Assembly: GCF_027595985.1 (NCBI RefSeq)
Contig: NC_073306.1
Span: 194,015,000-194,078,999 of the forward strand
Direction of reading: 5' to 3'
Origin: Sorex araneus
Taxonomy: Eukaryota > Chordata > Mammalia > Eulipotyphla > Soricidae
DNA: 64,000 nt
Shown here: one piece after another, positions 23,333 to 35,427 of the stretch
Position numbering within the stretch: position 1 is the stretch's first letter
Layout of the letters: each line of letters opens with the position of its first letter
Notes under the pieces: generated by a model
What the model was told of the DNA's origin: nothing
What the model saw: only the letters and a program-made list of their open reading frames with translations
The model's database searches: none
Program-made: the position numbers and the translations under genes

Positions 23333-23546
23333 GGATGAGTCTAGAAGAAATATACTCAGCAGAATGCAGTCAAATCCAAACATAAAAAATGAAATAAGCT
23401 CATTGCCAATGTATAGACTAATTGTTCCTTTGAGAAAAAATTGTATTGTTGTCCAAAAGATAATCTTAAAAAAAAAATTGATCCAAAACCAAGTTTGTGA
23501 ATAACACAACCTTGTGGAAAACTGTCCATTAAAGGTTTACTCAGGG

Positions 23547-23893
23547 GCCATGATAGTATAGCAAATAGGTCATTTGCCTTTCACGCGGCCTACAGAGGTT
23601 CTATCCTAGACATCCCATATTGTTCCCCCCAAATGGGATGTGAAGATAAAATGGTCTGTGAAGGTATATCCTAGTCCAAGCAGGATATTGTTGAAAATAG
23701 GGAAGGAGGTGTACGTTCATCATATACCAGTGGACATAGTACACTAGATGTTACTAGAGGAGCAATTCACTTATGATTGAGAGTAGTCGCCTCTGCTACT
23801 ATAGCACTGTGGCCCTCACAATGGAGACATTACTGGTACCCGCTCGAGCAAATCGATGAGCAACGGGATGGCAGTGATACAGTGATACAGTGA
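23547..23893 (+). mobile_element. SOR SINE head and detached long-form tail
   Basis: Diverged head at 23547-23640 ('ggggccatgatagtatagca'), then about 170 bp of other sequence, then a good long-form tail at 23812-23893 ('cccgctcgagcaaatcgatg', cagtgatacagtga). Either two fragments or one copy with an insertion. Confidence 0.65.
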
Positions 23894-24714
23894 ATGCACC
23901 CTTGTAGACAATCTGCATGGCAATATTTTATATTTTTGTTGGAAATCCTAAGTGTTTAAGATTCTGACTTTTGAATCAATGATTTTTAAAACAACCACAA
24001 GACTAAATGAGCATTCTTTGAAATGAAGTAGTTATTTTTAGAAACAAAATAATAGAATTTATCAACTATGAAATGAAATAAAACAAATCCATTTATGACC
24101 AGGTAATGTTGTGGTAATAGCCTAATAATTTAGAGATGAATATCATTAATTATGATTCACAAAAGATCACAGTAAACTGATGAACCTTTGGACTGATTAC
24201 CCAGTTCCTGAAATGATTATATGTATTATATTGTGAAGTGAAAACTTTGGAGTCAGAAAGATAGGTCCTACGGCAGGAAAACATGCCTTCCATGTGCTAG
24301 CTCATATTTTTGATCCTTTGTAATGCACGGTTCACTCAGGTACCAGAGGCTGTATCCTTCGTGGTTCATGAACACCTCTGTGGGTGGTTCTGATAGTTTC
24401 CAGCACTGACAGGTACAATCACCACCAAATTACTAGGTTAGTGGACTGAAATATCAATCAGCTCTGCACAGTTGGCCTACTATTGTCAGAAATGGACCAC
24501 TCTAGGATAAAATAGCCTCAGGTACTTTAGGTTTATTGGGAACTTTCCTCTGTGTTTATTTGTAACTCTTTCTTTGTGTGCTGTTGACTTGTAAATATTG
24601 TTTTTCTCTTCTCCTTCAGTCCTTTGCATAGTTTATTCAGAGCCTTGTTCTTTAGTATGGGCACAGAAGACTGTCCCAAATGCTATGCTTTTGTAACTTA
24701 GGAGTCATTTGATT
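23894..24714. other. Intronic sequence without recognised features
   Basis: Mostly AT-rich sequence of the intron between exons 5 and 6. A SINE-like stretch may lie at about 24255-24450, but I could not assign it. Confidence 0.45.
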
Positions 24715-25545
24715 CTACATGATAATTTCTTCCTGGGCATCTGTTCTCTTGACCTAAGCCTCAGCTGCCCTTACTTCCTAGCACCCCCAAAAGCAGAGTC
24801 CGGACGAGGGACGAGATGGACCCAGGGCAAGGGGTGAGTTGTGTGCTACCCTGGCATCGAGATGGGCCTGGCCAAAGCGCCTAATGCTTAAGTATAAGTT
24901 AAGAGCTTGGTCATGGACAAATGCTGTCATGATCCAAACAATGATAACTAGATTCAGACCCTACCAGGGTTAGGAATGATTAATCTGGCCTGAGTGCTGC
25001 AATCTGTGGCAAGATGTTGCCAGGAGAGCTGCCCTGCAAGCTTCAATGTATTTCTTACTGTGTCCATACAAAAATAACTAGTATTAAGATGTTAATGAGT
25101 TCTTGGACTAAGGAAAGGAGAAAAACCTTAAGAGGTATTTTGCCTGCTAGCAGTCAGGAAGGGCTTTGGAATGCCAGGCCCTCGGGAAGGGCTTTCTTAT
25201 GTTGATTTTGCTACCTGGCTGTGTGTAGCCTAGAGGGCAAGGTTGAGAGAGACAAGTCTGGGGAAAGAACTGAAGGGAGAGGTTCCAGAGTGAGAAGAGA
25301 TTGAGAACCAGGAGAGAAGCGGAGAGAGAATCAGGAGAGAATGGAATAAACGGCAACTGATCAATCAACCGGCTTGCCCTCGTTTCCTCTTTCATCTGCC
25401 CCCTGGACCCAGGGGATGGCTGACAGAGAGACCCACCAGGGCTCTTCCCCAGGTCCCCCTCCCCCCACCCCGCAGATAGTTTTTACAGACCACCAGCTCC
25501 CCGAGCACTGCTTGGGAATCCCCCACAAAAGAAAACGATAATTTA
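24715..25545 (+). mobile_element. Probable LTR of an endogenous retrovirus
   Basis: GC-rich island in AT-rich intron, with a purine-rich stretch (25255-25340), an AATAAA at 25345-25350 and then 'cggcttgccctcgtttcctc' and a C-rich end, as in R-U5 of retroviral LTRs. Ends are uncertain and no internal retroviral genes flank it, so a solo LTR is most likely. Confidence 0.5.
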
Positions 25546-25769
25546 AACATGCATATTAATAAAAATTATTCATTTCATTTGGGTATTGGTGGGAGAGGAA
25601 ATTGGACAACCAAAACTTAGCACGTAGGATATGTTCAATGTAAGTAATGAATGTGTTGCACATAGAAATAAAATTTGTTCCATTGCCCCTTTTTGCTCAG
25701 GTAATCATCAGTGCCTGGTTAAAGGGCATACCTTCTTCTTGAATTTAAAATTCAGAGGCAGTTAGGATA

Positions 25770-26045
25770 GATAAGGGACAAGTATGACAATAATAGTTGG
25801 AAATGGTCACATTTGGACAGGAACTGAGAGTTGAGAGAGAGAGGTGTGGAGGGGAGAGTGAGTGAGGGTGGAGAGAAAGAGTTCAGGAGAAAAGAAGTGT
25901 CTGACATAGAGGCAGGGGGTGGGTCAGCAGGAGGGAAACTAATGACATTGGTGGTGGGAAATGTACATTGGTTAAGGGACAGATGAATAACTTTGTAACT
26001 GTATCTCCCTTTGATTCATTTAAAAATAAATCTAAATTAAAAACC
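25770..26045 (+). mobile_element. L1 3' end fragment
   Basis: 'gacattggtggtgggaaatg', 'ttgtaactgtatctcccttt' and 'gattcatttaaaaataaa' match the reverse complement of the L1 tails at 8.74 and 9.86 kb. Confidence 0.7.
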
Positions 26046-27335
26046 TAAAGCCACACCCATTAGAATGATCTAATTCTGATTCTAGGACCTCTGTAATTTT
26101 CAACACTTTAAAAAATTTAAGTAAATTGAAGAGAATGTTTTAACTATGTTTTCCTCTGAATCAAAGTGATTAACTCTGATATCGTGCAAGTAAACTTAAA
26201 TCTAAAGCAGCTATACAAATTCAGAGAAAATACTGAGAGGGCAAAACGAAAAGCATGTTCTGACACTAACTTAAACAATTTGGGGATCAGTATAAGACGG
26301 CGGGTGTATAACGTAATTAGCTATAGCACCCACTTTTAAAAGGAGGTATTTGAATTATAATTATAAAGTGGATATTATGAATACAATTAAAAATCAAATT
26401 ATAAGACAAGATGTGATGAAGGGTAAAAGATATGGGAGATCTGTTAAACGTATTTTTAAAATACCAATTTAGCTTGCTTGTTCAAGTTCATGTTCCCTCT
26501 TGAACACACATTCCTGCCCTCTGCTCTTTCTCTTCCCATTCTGGAGAGGCCTGTGTTCTTTCTTGAACACTTTCTTCCTCTCCCCTCACATATTTCTGAG
26601 TAAAATTCTTTCAATAAAAACTATTTGCTCCACTGAAACAAAAATAAAATAAAATACCAATGGAATAAAAAAACTCTTTTTCACAAAGCAATGTGGAAAA
26701 GAGAATTTGCTAATTTATAGACTAAGGTAATCTCAGGAAGATTTAAAAGGTAGAAATTTATTTGAAAAATCAGACATCAAGTTTTTAAGGAATAATAAAG
26801 CCATTTTTCTATAGAAAATATTAAAATTGATGTCCTCAAAAAGAAATAAAAATTAAACTAAAGATAACTGGATAACTTTCATTTTATGCTTATTCTTTTG
26901 ATTCTTTTGAAGGAATACTTGAATATAGCTAAATAACATTTCATTTTTGAAAAAAGTTCATAGTTGGTTTGTTGTGCTGATTGGTTTTAGAGGGAAGAAA
27001 ATTTAGTGGCAAGTGCCAAAAACCTTCTGGAGAGAAAAAATTAGTGGCAAGTGCCTAAAAAAATGCAAGAGGGTATTTTAGTTAGCCTTATGTCAGACAG
27101 ATACTATTTTTTCACTTGTTCTTTTTATTTAAGACATCTGTATTTTCTATCTTACAAAATAGAAAATCAAAATATGCAATTACATCACAGTAAAAAAAGC
27201 ACTTTGTAAGAAGAATAATAGTGATTTTAGATTAAGATCATGCAAATAAAACACTAAATCATGGGAAATGTACACAATAATACACAAGAATACACGACGA
27301 TTAAGGTTTTGAATTTCAAAAACAAATAAAACCTT
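26046..27335. other. Intronic AT-rich sequence
   Basis: No gene seen. A pyrimidine-rich stretch with a caataaaaact signal and A-rich end at about 26465-26655 looks like the 3' end of a retroposed sequence or LTR, but I cannot name it. A duplicated 'gtggcaagtgcc' lies at 27004 and 27043. Confidence 0.4.
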
Positions 27336-27505
27336 TATAGGGGCCAAAGAGATAGCTCAACAATCTGAGTGCAAGCTTCGCATGCTGGAGGACCAGGTTC
27401 AATCCCAGGCACCACCTGACTCTCTCAGCATTGCTAGGAGCCAGTCGCAAGCACAGAGCCAGAAGTAGCTCCCTGAGCACCATCAACGTGGACCCCAAGC
27501 TATAA
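27336..27505 (+). mobile_element. Old SINE, SOR-related short form
   Basis: 'aggggccaaagagatagctc' head and 'gcacagagccagaagtagct' body. It ends about 50 bp before the exon 5 donor in window order. Confidence 0.65.
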
Positions 27506-27553
27506 TAGTATCTTATGAAGAGTACCATAAATTTGCAAGCCAGTGATACTCAC

Positions 27554-27773
27554 GAAGGTTCGTTTATGACTGTTCTTAAGGCGTTGAGCAAATCTGCACT
27601 TGTCATTGTGTTTATGTTAACCTCCACGGCTGCTCCTTTGGCCTTCATGTGAGCAATGTTGTCAGGCTGATCCGCGAACATGGGAACTCCCACCATGGGA
27701 ACTCCATGATAAATTGCTTCATAGATTCCATTGGTTCCACCATGAGTGATGAAAGCTTTGGTTTTTGGGTGTC
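27554..27773 (-). CDS. UGT2A3-like: UGT2A constant exon 5 (UDP-sugar binding signature)
   Basis: A 220 bp exon, the usual UGT2 size, between acceptor ...cttacatag (ag at 27775-27774) and donor TC|gtgagt (gt at 27553-27552). The first two bases finish the glycine codon begun by exon 4. It reads [20 protein letters not shown], then [20 protein letters not shown] and [11 protein letters not shown]. This is the core of the UGT signature: the HGG turn, and the Asp-Gln pair in FADQPDN that holds the sugar of UDP-glucuronate. The exon ends in ...TVINEP plus the first two bases of a serine codon. No lesion is seen. MFADQPDN is the form found in UGT2A1/2A2 and UGT2B enzymes. Human UGT2A3, as I recall it, differs here, so the constant exons are not a pure UGT2A3 type. 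Confidence 0.95.
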
Positions 27774-27929
27774 CTATGTAAGTAATTGAAAAAAAATAGG
27801 AGATTTAGTTTCCTTCTTTTCACTGCCTTCCACCCCCAAAGCAATAATATTTTTAAAATTATATTAATAAGATTTCAAAGAACTGGAGAAAAGTGTGGGA
27901 TAACTCAAACAAGAAATCAATGTTCTTAT

Positions 27930-27942
27930 TTTGTATTTATTT

Positions 27943-27993
<51 letters not shown>

Positions 27994-28162
27994 TTGCTCT
28001 TTGGGTCACACCCAGCGATTCACACAGGTTACTTCTGGCTGTGCACTCAGGAATTGCTTCTGATGGTTCTTGGGGGATCATATGGGATGCTGAAAATCAA
28101 ACCCAGGTAGGCCGTGTGCAAGGCAAATGCCCTACCCGCTCTGCTATCACTCCAGTCCCAAG
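27930..28162 (-). mobile_element. SOR SINE, short form, with long (TTTA)n tail
   Basis: The antisense SINE body 'tgctctttgggtcacaccca' to 'gctatcactccagtccc' is preceded by about 60 bp of TTTA repeat (27934-27994) representing its A-rich tail. Confidence 0.92.
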
Positions 28163-28774
28163 AAAGCAATACTTTTAAAAATAAAAACTGAATATATGGG
28201 GTATTACTATCTTAGAAAACTGGGATTCCAGGAAAAGGAGACTTTATCTAACTCTAATTTTGTGGAAAGACTTAGTTGAAGAAAAGATATCTAAAGTTGA
28301 CAATCAATTCTAATCAAAGTTTCCCTTTTATGACTCAGAACAATTAATATAATAATGGCCATTTAAAAATTATATTCTTAAAACTGGGAATAATGTTACT
28401 TCTCCCATCAATGATCATGACTTTTTTTTCTATATTTTTGTCTATTCTTTTCAACATTGAATTTCAGTTTCAAATGTAGAAATGTTTTATCTCCTTATCT
28501 CCTTGTCAAGCTGATACCTAGAATCTAAATTCTTTTTTGAGGCAACTGTAAGTGGGACTGGTTTCTTTCCCTTTATTTCTTGATTTCTTTCACTTCTGGG
28601 TTATTGCATATCTACAGAAATGAGACAAATTTTGTATATTGACTTTGTAGATTATCACTGTACTGTAGTGATCTAGTGTTTCTGAAAATTCCAGTGGAGT
28701 CTTTGAAGTTTCTTTTTATATATGTGATCATGCCTTCTTCAAGTAATGATATTAATTCTTTTAAAATTTGTTGT

Positions 28775-28938
28775 TTTATATTTTGGGGTCATGTCCAGTG
28801 TTGATCAGAGCTTACTCATGGCTCTGCACTCAGGGATTACTCCTGGCTAGATGTGGGGACCATATGGGGTGCCAGGGATTGAACCTGGCTCAGCCATGTG
28901 CTAGGCAGTAACCCTGTTCACTGCACTATGGCTCCTTG
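28775..28938 (-). mobile_element. SOR SINE, short form
   Basis: Antisense, 'attttggggtcatgtccagt' to 'ctgcactatggctcctt'. Confidence 0.85.
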
Positions 28939-29179
28939 TTTCTACAATTTGGAAAATTTTCCCTTTAATTTCTTTTTCTTTCTCAATGACTGTGGTTATG
29001 ACTTCCAATACTAGTTGAATTACATAGTGACAGTTATGGCTTCTACTTGATATTAGTTTTGAGTTTTTCGATATTTTTCAGCCTTGAGTATGTTGAATGT
29101 ATATTCGTTGTGTATGGCTTTTACTATAATGTGATGAGTTCTTTCTTTTCACATCACACGTGTAAGAATGGTATATACA

Positions 29180-29400
29180 TCAAAAAGAAACTTTCATGGA
29201 CTGATGGTGGGAATGTAAGTTGAACCAATCTCTGTGAAAAGCAATGTGGATATTTCTCAGTAAATTAAAAATAAAGCTTCCACAAGATGCAGCAATTCTT
29301 AGTATCATTCAAAACAACAACAGAAACCACCAATCCCCAAAGTATATATACATCTTTGTTCATCACTATGCTATTTAAAATAGCCATTATATTTAAAAAC
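29180..29400 (+). mobile_element. L1 ORF2/3' fragment
   Basis: 'gactgatggtgggaatgtaa' and 'aaaagcaatgtggatatttc' are typical of the L1 ORF2 C-terminal region. A short, old fragment. Confidence 0.65.
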
Positions 29401-29439
29401 TCAAGGACTCAATAATAGATAAATGTACTCAATAATAGA

Positions 29440-29560
29440 TAATGGTACTTGCCCCTCATGCGGCCCATCTTGGGCACCCCATGGCCCCCAGTGCTGCCAG
29501 GAATGATTCCTGAGCCCAAAATCAGGAGTAATTCCTGAATAGTGGCTCCCAAACCAAAAA
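29440..29560 (+). mobile_element. SOR SINE fragment
   Basis: 'cccagtgctgccaggaatga' and 'atcaggagtaattcctgaat' correspond to the short-form body. The head is missing. Confidence 0.65.
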
Positions 29561-29753
29561 GCAACTAGGCAAACAAAAAAGTCACAAACATTTACACTAG
29601 AGCAAGTCAAGCCACCGTATTATTTTAAAATTAAAAATAAACAGAAAACTTGAAATAGTGAAAATTTAAAGTTATTAGTTATTGGATTTACTTGGTAATA
29701 AACAGTTCCTTAAGTTTTCCATTATCCATGGTACAATAGTACTCCCCTCTTAC

Positions 29754-29841
29754 CAAGAAGATCATTCTGAGGTAGCCAATCAAATAGCCTAGTATTGGCT
29801 CCTAATGTATCTGGTATCTTTCCTTTGTACCTCCACAGAAC
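29754..29841 (-). CDS. UGT2A3-like: UGT2A constant exon 4
   Basis: An 88 bp exon with acceptor ...cttccgcag (ag at 29843-29842) and donor CTTG|gtaaga (gt at 29753-29752). It reads [20 protein letters not shown] followed by [10 protein letters not shown], with the last glycine codon split. [10 protein letters not shown] is the start of the UGT signature completed by exon 5; the tryptophan and the PQN turn are conserved nucleotide-binding features. LGANTRL is like UGT2A3. The size and phases match UGT2 exon 4. It is followed, in the direction of transcription, by an L1 3' fragment and two SINEs before exon 5. Confidence 0.95.
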
Positions 29842-30289
29842 CTGCGGAAGAGAGTGTTTTAAATTTTCAAGTATAAATGCACAGTTGAGGCACTTGAAGT
29901 ATGCACAGTTATTAATGAATCAAATAGATCACTACTTATATGATGCTTTAAAAGAGGGTATGTAAGGGCTATCTTGCAAAAATTGAAAAAAATGTCTACT
30001 TACATCTACCTATTTTGAAAGGCCTTGACAAATAATATATTTCCTATAGTATTATAATATAAGATTATAAATTATAATTTAAAAATTTTTGAGAGTGAAA
30101 TTGGAAGTGCAGAAAATAAATGAGATTTTTTGGTCAGTGTATAGGGGCTAAAATTATTAAAGCAAATAATAAAACTAAGTAAATGAATTTGTGTCACCAA
30201 AATTTCTCAGGTTTTAAATACAGTATGTAGAAAAATATAATTAGGTTCATATTTTGATTTCAAAGTTTAAATACTTTCTTTTATCCTTC

Positions 30290-30990
30290 TTGTCTCTCTC
30301 CCTCCCTTCCTCTCTCCCTCCCTTCCTCTCTCTCCCTCCCTCCCTCCCTCCTCCCTCTTTCCCTCTCTCCACCTCCCTTCCTTCCTTCCTTCCTTCCTTC
30401 CTTCCTTCCTTCCTTCCTTCCTTCCTTCCTTCCTTCCTTCCTTCCTTCCTTCCTTCCTTCTTTCCTTCCTTCATTCCTCCCTCCCTCCCTTCTTTTCTTC
30501 CTTCCATTGTTCCTCCCTCCCTCCCTTCCTTCCTCCCTCTCTTCCTTCCTCCCTCCCTCCCTTCCTTCCTTCCTTCCTTCCTTCCTTCCTTCCTTCCTTC
30601 CTTCCTTCCTTCCTCCCTCCCTCCCTCCCTTCTTCCTTCCTTCCTTCCTTCCTTCCTTCCTTCCTTCCTTCCTTCCTTCCTTCCTTCCTCCCTCCCTCCC
30701 TCCCTCCCTCCCTCCCTCCCTCCCTCCCTCCCTCCCTTCCTTCCTTCCTTCCTTCCTTCCTTCCTTCCTTCCTTCCTTCCTTCCTTCCTTCCTTCCTTCC
30801 TCCCTTCATTCCTTTCTTCCTTTCTTCTTTCCTCCCTCCCTCCCTCCCTCCCTCCCTCCCTCCCTCCCTCCCTCCTTCCTTCCTTCCTTCCTTCCTTCCT
30901 TCCTTCCTTCCTTCCTTCCTTCCTTCCTTCCTTCCTTCCTTCCTTCCTCCCTTTATTCCTCCCTTCCACTCTTTCTCCTTACTCCCTTCT
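30290..30990 (+). repeat. About 700 bp polypyrimidine tract ((TTCC)n / (CCCT)n)
   Basis: Almost pure C/T on plus for about 700 bp, made of alternating TTCC and CCCT blocks. It lies within the intron between UGT exons 3 and 4. On the transcribed RNA it is an equally long polypurine GGAA/GGGA tract. The long frames on both strands here (Ser-Phe-Leu-Pro or Lys-Glu-Gly-Arg repeats) are microsatellite artefacts. Confidence 0.97.
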
Positions 30991-30994
30991 TTCT

Positions 30995-31130
30995 ATGATC
31001 CTTGACCGGACAGTGCAGTCCTCACAGTTTGGTACTAAGGACCTGATGCTGGAGTGCCTGATCCAGTGGTACTCAGGGATCACCAGAGCTCTACCAGTGT
31101 GTGGTTCTTTAGGGAGTATATTGCAATGAG
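30995..31130 (-). mobile_element. Old SINE-like fragment
   Basis: 'gatccttgaccggacagtgc' and 'gtggtactcagggatcacca' resemble a diverged SOR-type body next to the microsatellite. Weak. Confidence 0.35.
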
Positions 31131-32127
31131 GATAGAACTTGGAGTCTATTACATTCTACACGTAGACTCAACAACTTAAACTAGAATTATTTTCTGATTA
31201 CTGATTAATTGTCATTTCCTTCCTTCCCAATGCTTTAAAGGAAGAATGAGGTATAAGTTTTATTTCTGTTACATTACTAAGTGAAGTATTTGGTTATAAT
31301 TTTATTTTTATTATTTTGGATAACTTGTAAGACAAATTTCAGATCAAATGAAAAATAAGAAAGAAAATATTTAATAAGAATGTTTATAATTAAAAATCCA
31401 AAATTTTGGATTAAACCCAAGATGTCATAGATGTGTGAAATATACTCTGACTAAATCTCTCACCCTCAAATTCAAAGTTTTAACAGGGTGAGTTAATAAA
31501 ATACTTTATGTGTCATTTACATTTAGTTTTGAACATACTTTAATACAGAAATAAAGAGAGTCCTAGGATTTTATAAATCAAGAGTAGAAGCCTAGAATTG
31601 TAATGACAAAAATTAAAGATAATTGTATAAAATATATTAGAAAATATCAATTACCTGGCATTAATATTATTCTTTTCTAATTATAGAAATTCAATTTATA
31701 AATATGCTCCTATATATCAACTACACTTTGTTAGAGGTCTAATACGGCATAGAGGCATAAAGAATAACCTTGAATATTCTTCTACTTTATGTCTAGATTT
31801 TCTCTTTTCTCAGACACGCAGCAACACACTGGGAAACTTTGGAGAATGGTCACTACATTTAATAAATGTTCAAATGGTAACTGCTATTAGGATATTAACA
31901 TTTTCAGTTTACTGAAAAATCAATAACTTCAAAAAAAGACATACTTCCATATAAATAATAAATGTGGCCAAGTGCACTGTTTCAATGTTTGGAGAAATTT
32001 TTACTTAAATTGGTACCTTAAACTGTCTATTGTACTGTGTCTCAGCTATGGTTGGTGAAGTGTATTAAAGCCACCCTATTTTCAACTTGAAATATAACAG
32101 CTGACCAGGATTCTAGTGTGTACTGAC
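31131..32127. other. Intronic AT-rich sequence
   Basis: Nothing recognisable between the microsatellite flank and the exon 3 donor. Confidence 0.5.
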
Positions 32128-32259
32128 CTTCTGTGGAATCTGGGCAAGGGCTGAAGCAATGCGGTTGGCTTTTTCATCTGTGAGGTTTTTGACCATTGAC
32201 CCCAAAGAAAATACCACAATACCATCTTTACCTGAACTTTGGACAAATTCTTCCATTTC
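32128..32259 (-). CDS. UGT2A3-like: UGT2A constant exon 3
   Basis: A 132 bp (44-codon) exon with acceptor ...tttcatcttag (ag at 32261-32260) and donor CAGAAG|gtcagt (gt at 32127-32126). It reads [20 protein letters not shown] and then [20 protein letters not shown], ending IPQK. VVFSLGS is the conserved strand-loop at the start of the nucleotide-sugar (GT-B C-terminal) domain. SMVKNLT resembles UGT2A1/2A2. NLT is also a possible N-glycosylation site. The phase is 0 at both ends. The frame is intact. Confidence 0.95.
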
Positions 32260-32419
32260 CTAAGATGAAAAAAAAAATTTCATTAGGAAAAAAAATGAAA
32301 GATCACAGGGTAGATGTGGGAGGAGAATTTATGACACTTTGAAACATGCAGAATGAAGATGAACGTAAGACATTGTTAACATAGTCTGTGCTCTACAACA
32401 TTGAATCATCCATAGTTCT

Positions 32420-32700
32420 TTTTTTTAAAATAATTGAATCACCATGTGGAATGTTACAAAGCTTTCAGACTTAAGTCTCAGTTATACAATCCTCAGACAC
32501 CCATCCCTTCACCAGTGCACATATTCCACCACCAAGAACCATAGTATATATCCCCCTCTATGCCCCCACCCCCGGCCTGTGTAGCTGGTAAATTTCACTT
32601 TACTTTCTCTTTACTTTGATTACATTCAATATTTCAACAAAAAACTCACTATTATTGTTTGGAGTTTCCCCCCTCCAAAGTTGGATAAATCATCTATAGT
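32420..32700 (-). mobile_element. L1-type 3' end fragment
   Basis: Poly-T then 'gaatcaccatgtggaatgtt', 'catcccttcaccagtgcaca', 'ttgattacattcaatatttc' and 'aaaaactcactattattgtt'. Same family as 47105-47400 and 60960-61270. Confidence 0.75.
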
Positions 32701-32967
32701 TCTTAAGAAGGAAAAACTTTGTGCCAAATAAATCATCTGTACCTGCTAGGGAGCAGGCTTGAGGAGTGGGTGAAGTGGGACAATGGGGGGAGAAGGTTAT
32801 ACTAGTGGGGGTCCCAAAAAGTACTTTATAAATTTGTAGCATCCCTTTTGGAATCTAATGAAATATTGATAAATTGAGCCAACGTTCTGCATTCAAAATA
32901 TTTCTTCATGTTTCCTTTAATCTGATTAATAGGATTAAAAGGAGTTGTATTGAAAATGAGATATAAA

Positions 32968-33223
32968 GTGGCACTGCACTGTAACACTGTCGTCCTGTTG
33001 TTCATCGATTTGCTCGAGCAGGCACCAGTAACGTCTCCATTGTGAGACATGTTGTACTGTTTTTGGCATATCAAATACGCCACAGATAACTTGCCAGGCT
33101 CTGCTGTATGAGCAGCATACTCCTGGTAGCTTGTCAAGCTCTCCGAGAGGGATGGAAGAATCGAACCCAGGTCGGTTGCATGCGAGGCAAACACCCTACC
33201 CGCTGTGCTATCACTCCAGCCTG
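32968..33223 (-). mobile_element. SOR SINE, long (RTE-tail) form
   Basis: Antisense: 'actgtaacactgtcgtcctg' tail at the left, 'tgctatcactccagcct' head at the right. It is flanked by repeats of gagatataaagt (32959 and 33223), a likely target-site duplication. Confidence 0.92.
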
Positions 33224-33484
33224 AGATATAAAGTAATAAATTAAAATGTGATGAACATATTCTGCTGTAATTTTGATGACATTGATCAGATGGAATTTAT
33301 CTGCCATTCCACAAAAAAAAAAAAGACTCTAACTGAAAACCATAGCTTAACCTTTGCACAGAGGTAATATATATGTATATATACATATATATGTATTTTG
33401 AAAATAAAACTCTCTTGCTCATTACTTAATCTTAGAGGTTGAGAAATACAAAATCTGGGTTTGGATTTGAAATGTTTTATTATC

Positions 33485-33613
33485 ATTTGCTTTTTAACTC
33501 ATGTCCAGCTGTACTCAAGGCCTACTCAGGGGAAAATATAAGATCTGGGAATTGATCCTAGGTCAGTAATGTTAAAGACAAACACCTTAATCTTTGGGCT
33601 ATCTCTCAATCCT
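33485..33613 (-). mobile_element. Old SOR-related SINE
   Basis: 'tgctttttaactcatgtcca' to 'gggctatctctcaatcc', antisense and strongly diverged. Confidence 0.6.
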
Positions 33614-33974
33614 TGGAATTTAGATCTTTCATATTAAAATCTATGTGACTGTCACCTTATATGTGGAGTGTTATAAATTTCTTGTACAACTATTTCTAGT
33701 TTTCCTTCAAACACTGTTTTTCAGTTTAAGACTAGTAAAATTGAAGGAGGAGGAGGTAATAGATTAAATAAAGTACTTTTAATCTCATCAAATGTTTCAA
33801 TAATATCTTTGAAATCCCAAGAATTATTTTGCCATTTTGATTCTCCTCTATGTAGAAGGTGATTAAAAGGTGCCCATAAAAATGTGCTCATAGACACCCA
33901 TGTTTATAAGAAACTTACTAATTTATCTGTATGATGTGGATTTTTTATTTGATTTACCTTCATTGTTTTACATT

Positions 33975-34162
33975 TTTTTTCCTTTTTCTTTTTTTTTTTT
34001 TTTTGCTTTTTGGGTCACACCCAGCGATGCTCAGGGGTTATTCCTGGCTTTGCACTCAGGAATTACTCCTAGCGGTACTTGGGGGACCATATGGGATGCC
34101 GGGAATTGAACCCGGGCCTGCAAGGCAAACACCCTACCCGCTATGCTATCGCTCTGGCCCCT
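33975..34162 (-). mobile_element. SOR SINE, short form
   Basis: Antisense, poly-T then 'tgctttttgggtcacaccca' to 'gctatcgctctggcccc'. Young copy. Confidence 0.93.
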
Positions 34163-34944
34163 GTTTTGCATTTTTAAATCCTTGACTGACATAACTTTTT
34201 CACCAGAAGTATAAGCCAAAATTTTTATTCACATTGCCTAAATATCTCTATTAGTAGTTGAGTTTGAATGGGAATAATACATTTTTCCCTCTTGCAAAAA
34301 CACCAGCATAAATTTTGTTAATATGTTTGCATGTGGAAAATAGTAGCAATATAAAGGGTGTTATGCAGTGAAGCACAGAATATGCTTGGTCTCTATACCT
34401 TTATTTAAGGATTGGCTTATTATCTTCCATGATAACAGTCAATGGTTTTTCAGAAAAACCACTGGGAATGGAGAAACAAAAAATATATTTAGATCATGTA
34501 ATGAAATTCCAAACTCAAATTGTAATCTTACCCTAATTCTACTCTAAACAAATATCCAGAAATCTTATGACGTTGCAATTTCATCTCTTTTATACAGTCT
34601 TTTACAGGTCTCTTTATCTGTAACTATGAAAGTAAGTCTGAAAACTCATCCCTGTTGACAAAGATAATTAGATACAGTATTTTTACCATCTTTGCCTAAT
34701 ATTAAACTCTATTTCCCCCAAATTTTCGTTTGTCAATATTGATTCTTTAATGACTTCGGCATGTGATATTGCAACTTCTTCTTTCATTCATGAGTCCTTA
34801 CATCATAGACAAAAAGAACCAATTCAGTTTTTGGGTCCTTGCAGCTCTCTGATAACTACTTTATATTAGTGATATTCAATCTATTTCTAATGCTCTCGGT
34901 TGGAATTGAAGCCTTGTTACCCAAATGAATTTTTAAAATACCAC
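34163..34944. other. Intronic AT-rich sequence
   Basis: No recognised feature. Confidence 0.5.
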
Positions 34945-35068
34945 TTGTAAACTACTGAGATGCTTCTGGTGAAGTCAGGGGGATCATATGCAGTGCTTGG
35001 GATCAACCCTGATTAGGCCACATACAAAATAAGTGTCCTACCTACTGAGTGGTCTCTCCAGTCCCCCA
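34945..35068 (-). mobile_element. Old SOR-related SINE
   Basis: 'gagatgcttctggtgaagtc' to 'ggtctctccagtccccc', antisense and diverged. Confidence 0.6.
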
Positions 35069-35427
35069 AACCTGAATTTATAATCATCTTTTAAAAGTGT
35101 ATTAAAATTATTTTAATACATGTAAAGGATCACCATTATCTAAAGATCACCTACTTTATTTCAAGTATTTGGACAATACTTTATTTTTCATTATGAAGCT
35201 TAAGAAATCTACTCAAGAATTCTCACAAAAGCTTCTTTATCACTCAAACAATCATATGGTGCAATTGTTCATAAGTTGCTGTGTCTCTTCAAAATTTTAT
35301 TATACGTATTAGGAAGACTACCTCAGTCCCCTTTGGTGATTTACATGGCTCTCTGTTCCTATTCCTGTCTACCATATAGTCACCATAATGGTTTTAACAT
35401 GCTATTTGAAATTCAGATTAAATATCA

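Noticed and set aside
30254..31129. Long open frames on both strands coding for Ser/Phe/Leu/Pro or Lys/Glu/Gly/Arg repeats
   Set aside because: They are translations of the TTCC/CCCT microsatellite; no codon or domain signal is present.
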